NCBI RefSeq assembly: GCF_008973665.1 | Contig: NZ_WACP01000002.1 | Span: 124,001 to 188,000 of the forward strand | Reading direction: 5' to 3' | Source: Paenibacillus tengchongensis | GTDB taxonomy: Bacteria; Bacillota; Bacilli; Paenibacillales; Paenibacillaceae | DNA length: 64,000 nucleotides | Shown here: in pieces, positions 60,938-64,000 of the stretch | Layout: every line of letters starts with the position of its first letter | Numbering within the stretch: the stretch's first letter is position 1 | Made by a program: the position numbers and the translations under genes | The notes under the pieces: generated by a model | Databases searched by the model: none | Seen by the model: only the letters and a program-made list of their open reading frames with translations | What the model was told of the DNA's origin: nothing

Positions 60938-63319
60938 TTGTCCAGAAGAAAAATACAGGTTGCCGCTTTCACCTTCATCGTTATCCTTCTTGCCGTCTAC
61001 TTAGCCCAGAACATACTGCAGAACCGGATGATCGGCACTGATGTCAAGAAGGATAGCCAGGGGCATTACACGGCAACGGATACACCTCCCGGTTACTGGG
61101 GATACGGAAAAATCCTTCCGGGAGACATAATTGAAGAGATTAATGGAAGCTCCGCCGCCGCCTTTTCTTCGATCAAGGCCTTTAACAGGATTGAAGGGGC
61201 TTCCACGATCACTTTGGTCCGCAGCTTACCCGATGGCGGACAGGAGAGAATAACGCTGGCTGTAGCCAGAGGGATTGGGACGGACAATCTGCTGCTGGAA
61301 TTCATTGTCCCCTTTGGCACTCTGCTGCTCTTCGCCGGCTTCTCGCTGTTTGTATACCGGCGCAAACAATGCGACCAGGCCGCGGTGTATCTGATCCTTT
61401 TCTTCTTGTCGACAGGCTTCGCTTATTTCAGCGCCTCTTCCTCGGGAAGGGCAGATATTCTGGGCAACACATTGTTTAACGTCTCTTTTATGCTGGTGCC
61501 CGTGTTCTTCCTGCAGTTTCTTGACCGGTATTTGAAGCAGTATCAGGAAACCTTTGTTCCCGGCGCATGGTTCACTGGCTTTTACAGCATCGGTGCAATG
61601 ATTGTTGCCGTCACCCTTGTCGAAATCTTTACCGGCTACAACTTGCTTTACTTTATCCCTGTGCATCCTACACTGCCTTTCTTTATCTTCATGAATCTCT
61701 ATATTATCTTCAAGTTAATCCAGAAGTTTGTTGTGAAACGCCACACTCCGCTGCGGAGCTTGTTTAAGCTGACGCTGCTCGCGCATATGCTTGGATTTAT
61801 GCCGTTTATTCTGCTGTTCGGTGTGCCAAGCCTGTTCGGCATTACCTTGCTGACCCCTCAGGTGGCCTCCATCTTCCTGTTGGCCATTCCTGTAGTATAT
61901 CTGTATATGTTCACGACAAGGCAGCTGTTTGATGTTGATTTTGTCCTGAGCCGTTTCCTTTACCATATTATTATTGCCTTCATCCCAACTTCGCTAATTA
62001 CCACCTTCGGATTTCTGATTACCCAGCACAACAACTACTCGTGGGTGAAATGGGTACAGTTATTCCTGATGGTGTATTTTATTGTAACCATACTTTTATT
62101 CACCAAGGAATATGCTGATTTCCGGTTAAGGCCAAGCTTTAACAAGAATCTGTACAGCTTTCAGGGAAGTCTGGACCGGTTCTCGACCCGGATTTCACGC
62201 GTGATGAAGCGGGCCGATCTGGAGCGGGTGCTGGAGCAGGAGATTCTCTCCATCCTGCCGGTCAGAATGGTAGCCTTCCTGGAAATTGACCGGGAAGCGG
62301 GCTTTACGGGGAGCCGGAAGCGGCATTCCGGTGAGGTGCCTGTGCCTGTCATGTCTGCTCTGCGCGGGGCTGTCCATAAGCTGGCCGTCGGAGAGCTTGT
62401 GAGCGTTCCTTCCGGACTTTGTATCGCCATGGGCCAGAAAGGCTCTACCTTCCACGTCCTGTGGCTGGCGGATAAAGAGAACCGGACCAAATATAATCTG
62501 GACGAGCTTGGCTGGCTGAAGACGCTGGCCAATTACAGCGCTATTGTCTATGAGAATCTCTATTTAATCGAGAATTTGATCGAAGATCTGGAGCAGGAAT
62601 TCCAGAAGCAAAAAGGGGCCTCTCCCTGGGTGATGCGGCTGATCTTTAATCTCTCCGAGACGGAGCGGCGCCGCCTGGCTTCCGACCTGCACGATTCGGC
62701 CCTGCAGGACCAGCTGATCTGGTACCGCAAGCTGGAGACGGTTATGCTTGACCATACGATTGAGCCGGATCTGTACCGTGAGCTGGAGAGCGTCCGGGAA
62801 GGGCTGCTCGATGTCATCCACCAGATCCGCGAGACCTGCAATGAGATGAGGCCGCCGCTGCTGAAGGAGATGGGCATAGTGGAAGCGCTGGGACAGCTGT
62901 TCGAGCAGGCGCAGATCCGCTCGAATTATGTGATTGATTTTCAGACAAGCCATCATATTACGGGTTTAAGCGATGAGCAGACCCTGGCGCTGTTCCGTAT
63001 CGTGCAGGAGCTGCTACGCAACGCCAGCAAGCATGCCAAAGCCACGGTGGTAGAAATCGGGCTGGAACAACAGCGGGACTCAATCCGCCTGGTGTATAAG
63101 GATAACGGTGTCGGTATGGAACTGCATGAGCTGAATGATTCCTATCAGCATATGGGACTGTCCGGCATTAAGGAGAGGGTGCGCAGCCTGGAGGGCGATA
63201 TCGCCTTCCAATCGGCAGTGGGCGAAGGACTTGAGGTCTGCATCACGCTGCCGCTGGAGTCACCAAGTACGACGATAGAGGGTAGGGATGATTGGAATGA
63301 TAAAAATCTTGCTGGTTGA
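60938..63319 (+). CDS. comP: ComP-type sensor histidine kinase
   Basis: Protein of 793 residues. An N-terminal TM helix, a PDZ-like extracellular domain (PPGYWGYGKILPGDIIEEINGSSA), then about eight more membrane segments to residue 390, a linker, the HisKA_3 phosphotransfer helix LASDLHDSALQDQ with His585, and an HATPase (DNGVGM, GLSGIKERV). This is the ComP layout; the membrane part binds pheromone. Start chosen at TTG 60938 because GGAGG lies 8 bases before it; a TTG at 60899 overlapping comX has no ribosome site. Confidence 0.9.
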   Translation: MSRRKIQVAAFTFIVILLAVYLAQNILQNRMIGTDVKKDSQGHYTATDTPPGYWGYGKILPGDIIEEINGSSAAAFSSIKAFNRIEGASTITLVRSLPDGGQERITLAVARGIGTDNLLLEFIVPFGTLLLFAGFSLFVYRRKQCDQAAVYLILFFLSTGFAYFSASSSGRADILGNTLFNVSFMLVPVFFLQFLDRYLKQYQETFVPGAWFTGFYSIGAMIVAVTLVEIFTGYNLLYFIPVHPTLPFFIFMNLYIIFKLIQKFVVKRHTPLRSLFKLTLLAHMLGFMPFILLFGVPSLFGITLLTPQVASIFLLAIPVVYLYMFTTRQLFDVDFVLSRFLYHIIIAFIPTSLITTFGFLITQHNNYSWVKWVQLFLMVYFIVTILLFTKEYADFRLRPSFNKNLYSFQGSLDRFSTRISRVMKRADLERVLEQEILSILPVRMVAFLEIDREAGFTGSRKRHSGEVPVPVMSALRGAVHKLAVGELVSVPSGLCIAMGQKGSTFHVLWLADKENRTKYNLDELGWLKTLANYSAIVYENLYLIENLIEDLEQEFQKQKGASPWVMRLIFNLSETERRRLASDLHDSALQDQLIWYRKLETVMLDHTIEPDLYRELESVREGLLDVIHQIRETCNEMRPPLLKEMGIVEALGQLFEQAQIRSNYVIDFQTSHHITGLSDEQTLALFRIVQELLRNASKHAKATVVEIGLEQQRDSIRLVYKDNGVGMELHELNDSYQHMGLSGIKERVRSLEGDIAFQSAVGEGLEVCITLPLESPSTTIEGRDDWNDKNLAG

Positions 63320-63956
63320 TGACCATCCTTCCGTTGGCGAAGGAACGAAGAATATGATTGAGCAGGATCCGGAGATGAAGGTCACGGTCATTCTTTCGCC
63401 GATGGAGGCGCTGGAGATCGTTAAGACGGAAGACTTCGACGTGATGCTGTTTGACCTGAACATGCCGGCGATCAGCGGCCTGGAGCTGACCAAACGGATG
63501 ATTACCCTCCAGCCCGAAAGCCGGGTACTCATCTATACCGGGTATGAGATCAGTCCGAACTTCAATCTGCTGATCGACTCCGGCGTATCCGGCTTCGTGA
63601 GCAAGACCGTCACGCGCGAGCATCTCCTTAATGCCATCCGCTGTGCGCTCCGCGGGGAGGCGATCCTGCCGGTCTCCTTGCTGCGGCAGCTGCGGCGCCG
63701 GGATATCCGGATCAATGAATCGCGGGAAGAGAAGGCGCTGGAGGAAGTGTCGATTAATGAACGTGAGCAGGAGATTCTGCAGGAGGTATCGAACGGAAGC
63801 AGCAATAAGGACATCGCTTCCAGGCTGCTGATGAGCCAGCGTACTGTGGAGTATAACCTGACGCGTATCTTTGAGAAGCTGGGCGTCCGTTCCCGGGCGG
63901 AGGCGGTAGTAGAGGCCCGGCGGCTGAAGCTGATACATTCTCATGATTTTATATAG
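63288..63956 (+). CDS. comA: ComA-type response regulator
   Basis: NarL/FixJ-family regulator of 222 residues. Receiver domain LLVDDHPSVGEGTK with phospho-acceptor D56 in MLFDLNMP, T in YTGYE, K in VSKTVT; C-terminal LuxR HTH (INEREQEILQEVSNGSSNKDIASRLLMSQRTVEYNLTRIFEKLGV, seen in parts). VDDHP and YTGYE match ComA of B. subtilis. It overlaps the comP end by 32 bases. ATG at 63297 (MIKILLVDD) is an alternative start. It should activate pheromone-regulated genes. Confidence 0.9.
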   Translation: MIGMIKILLVDDHPSVGEGTKNMIEQDPEMKVTVILSPMEALEIVKTEDFDVMLFDLNMPAISGLELTKRMITLQPESRVLIYTGYEISPNFNLLIDSGVSGFVSKTVTREHLLNAIRCALRGEAILPVSLLRQLRRRDIRINESREEKALEEVSINEREQEILQEVSNGSSNKDIASRLLMSQRTVEYNLTRIFEKLGVRSRAEAVVEARRLKLIHSHDFI

Positions 63957-63957
63957 A

Positions 63958-63981
63958 AGAGGCTGGGGCAGCCTCTTTTTT
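63958..63981 (+). terminator. terminator of com locus
   Basis: Perfect 8-bp stem AGAGGCTG/CAGCCTCT with a GGG loop, followed by TTTTT. It ends the comXPA transcript. Confidence 0.9.
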
Positions 63982-64000
63982 GCTGTTATCTACTTGGCTT

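Noticed and set aside
1..64000. tRNA, rRNA, CRISPR array, integrase or transposase genes
   Set aside because: None was recognised on either strand by reading; repeats seen are not spaced like CRISPR units.

Overview
The window reads as chromosomal DNA of a Paenibacillus-like member of the Bacillota. GC is moderately high, ribosome binding sites are strong purine-rich AGGAGG types, several starts are GTG or TTG, and the gene content is typical: LplABC/YesMN-type sugar uptake, an AraR-controlled arabinose operon, an SLH-anchored GH9 cellulase, HxlR/HxlAB, a Fur-boxed siderophore importer and a ComQXPA quorum-sensing locus. No rRNA, tRNA, CRISPR array, prophage or transposase was seen. The genus is inferred from gene content, not from a marker gene.

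Layout. 1-7.4 kb: an oligosaccharide ABC importer with its YesMN two-component system, divergent from a GH16 beta-glucanase that has no signal peptide. 7.7-14.2 kb: DUF1398, PadR/DUF2812, a MalT-like LuxR regulator with DUF4386, a MetE-like enzyme and a methyltransferase. 14.8-18.9 kb: an ECF sigma factor, a membrane protein and an ABC exporter, split by repeat DNA. 19.1-26 kb: an MscS channel, then araR divergent from a FGGY kinase-araD-araA operon with four candidate AraR boxes. 26-29.3 kb: a macrolide-resistance-type operon (Msr(D)-like ABC-F plus Mef-like MFS) behind a leader that encodes MVYFMRLR, a terminator and a second leader peptide. 29.4-40.1 kb: GH9-SLH cellulase, a glycine riboswitch with an amino-acid permease, siderophore uptake, and an SDR.

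40.1-46.2 kb is accessory and partly AT-rich. It holds a split sigma factor resembling B. subtilis SigO/RsoA with a YvrJ-like protein, a lipoprotein, an L,D-transpeptidase and a trypsin-like protease that both lack signal peptides, and decayed remnants including a chloramphenicol-phosphotransferase-like fragment. 46.3-48.1 kb: a second ABC-F gene (Lsa type) with its own attenuated leader. 48.2-53.1 kb: an ABC exporter, a WG-repeat protein, a small candidate Cys/His peptidase and a broken solute-binding protein gene. 53.3-55.4 kb: a second copy of a dispersed repeat, then hxlAB divergent from hxlR.

55.5-64 kb: two unknown membrane-associated proteins, an oxidoreductase, a SagB-like/DUF4177/GntR cluster, and a complete comQ-comX-comP-comA module. 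ComQ would prenylate the ComX Trp, ComP would sense the pheromone, and ComA would activate targets. A phased array of CCGCA half-sites ending in an inverted TTGCGG lies just upstream of comX and may be the ComA operator.

The most notable systems are the ComQXPA locus with its unusual comX promoter, the two independent ribosome-sensing leaders in front of ABC-F resistance genes, and the SigO/RsoA-like split sigma factor beside enzymes without signal peptides. All functional calls rest on reading the sequence and on remembered family features; no database search was run.
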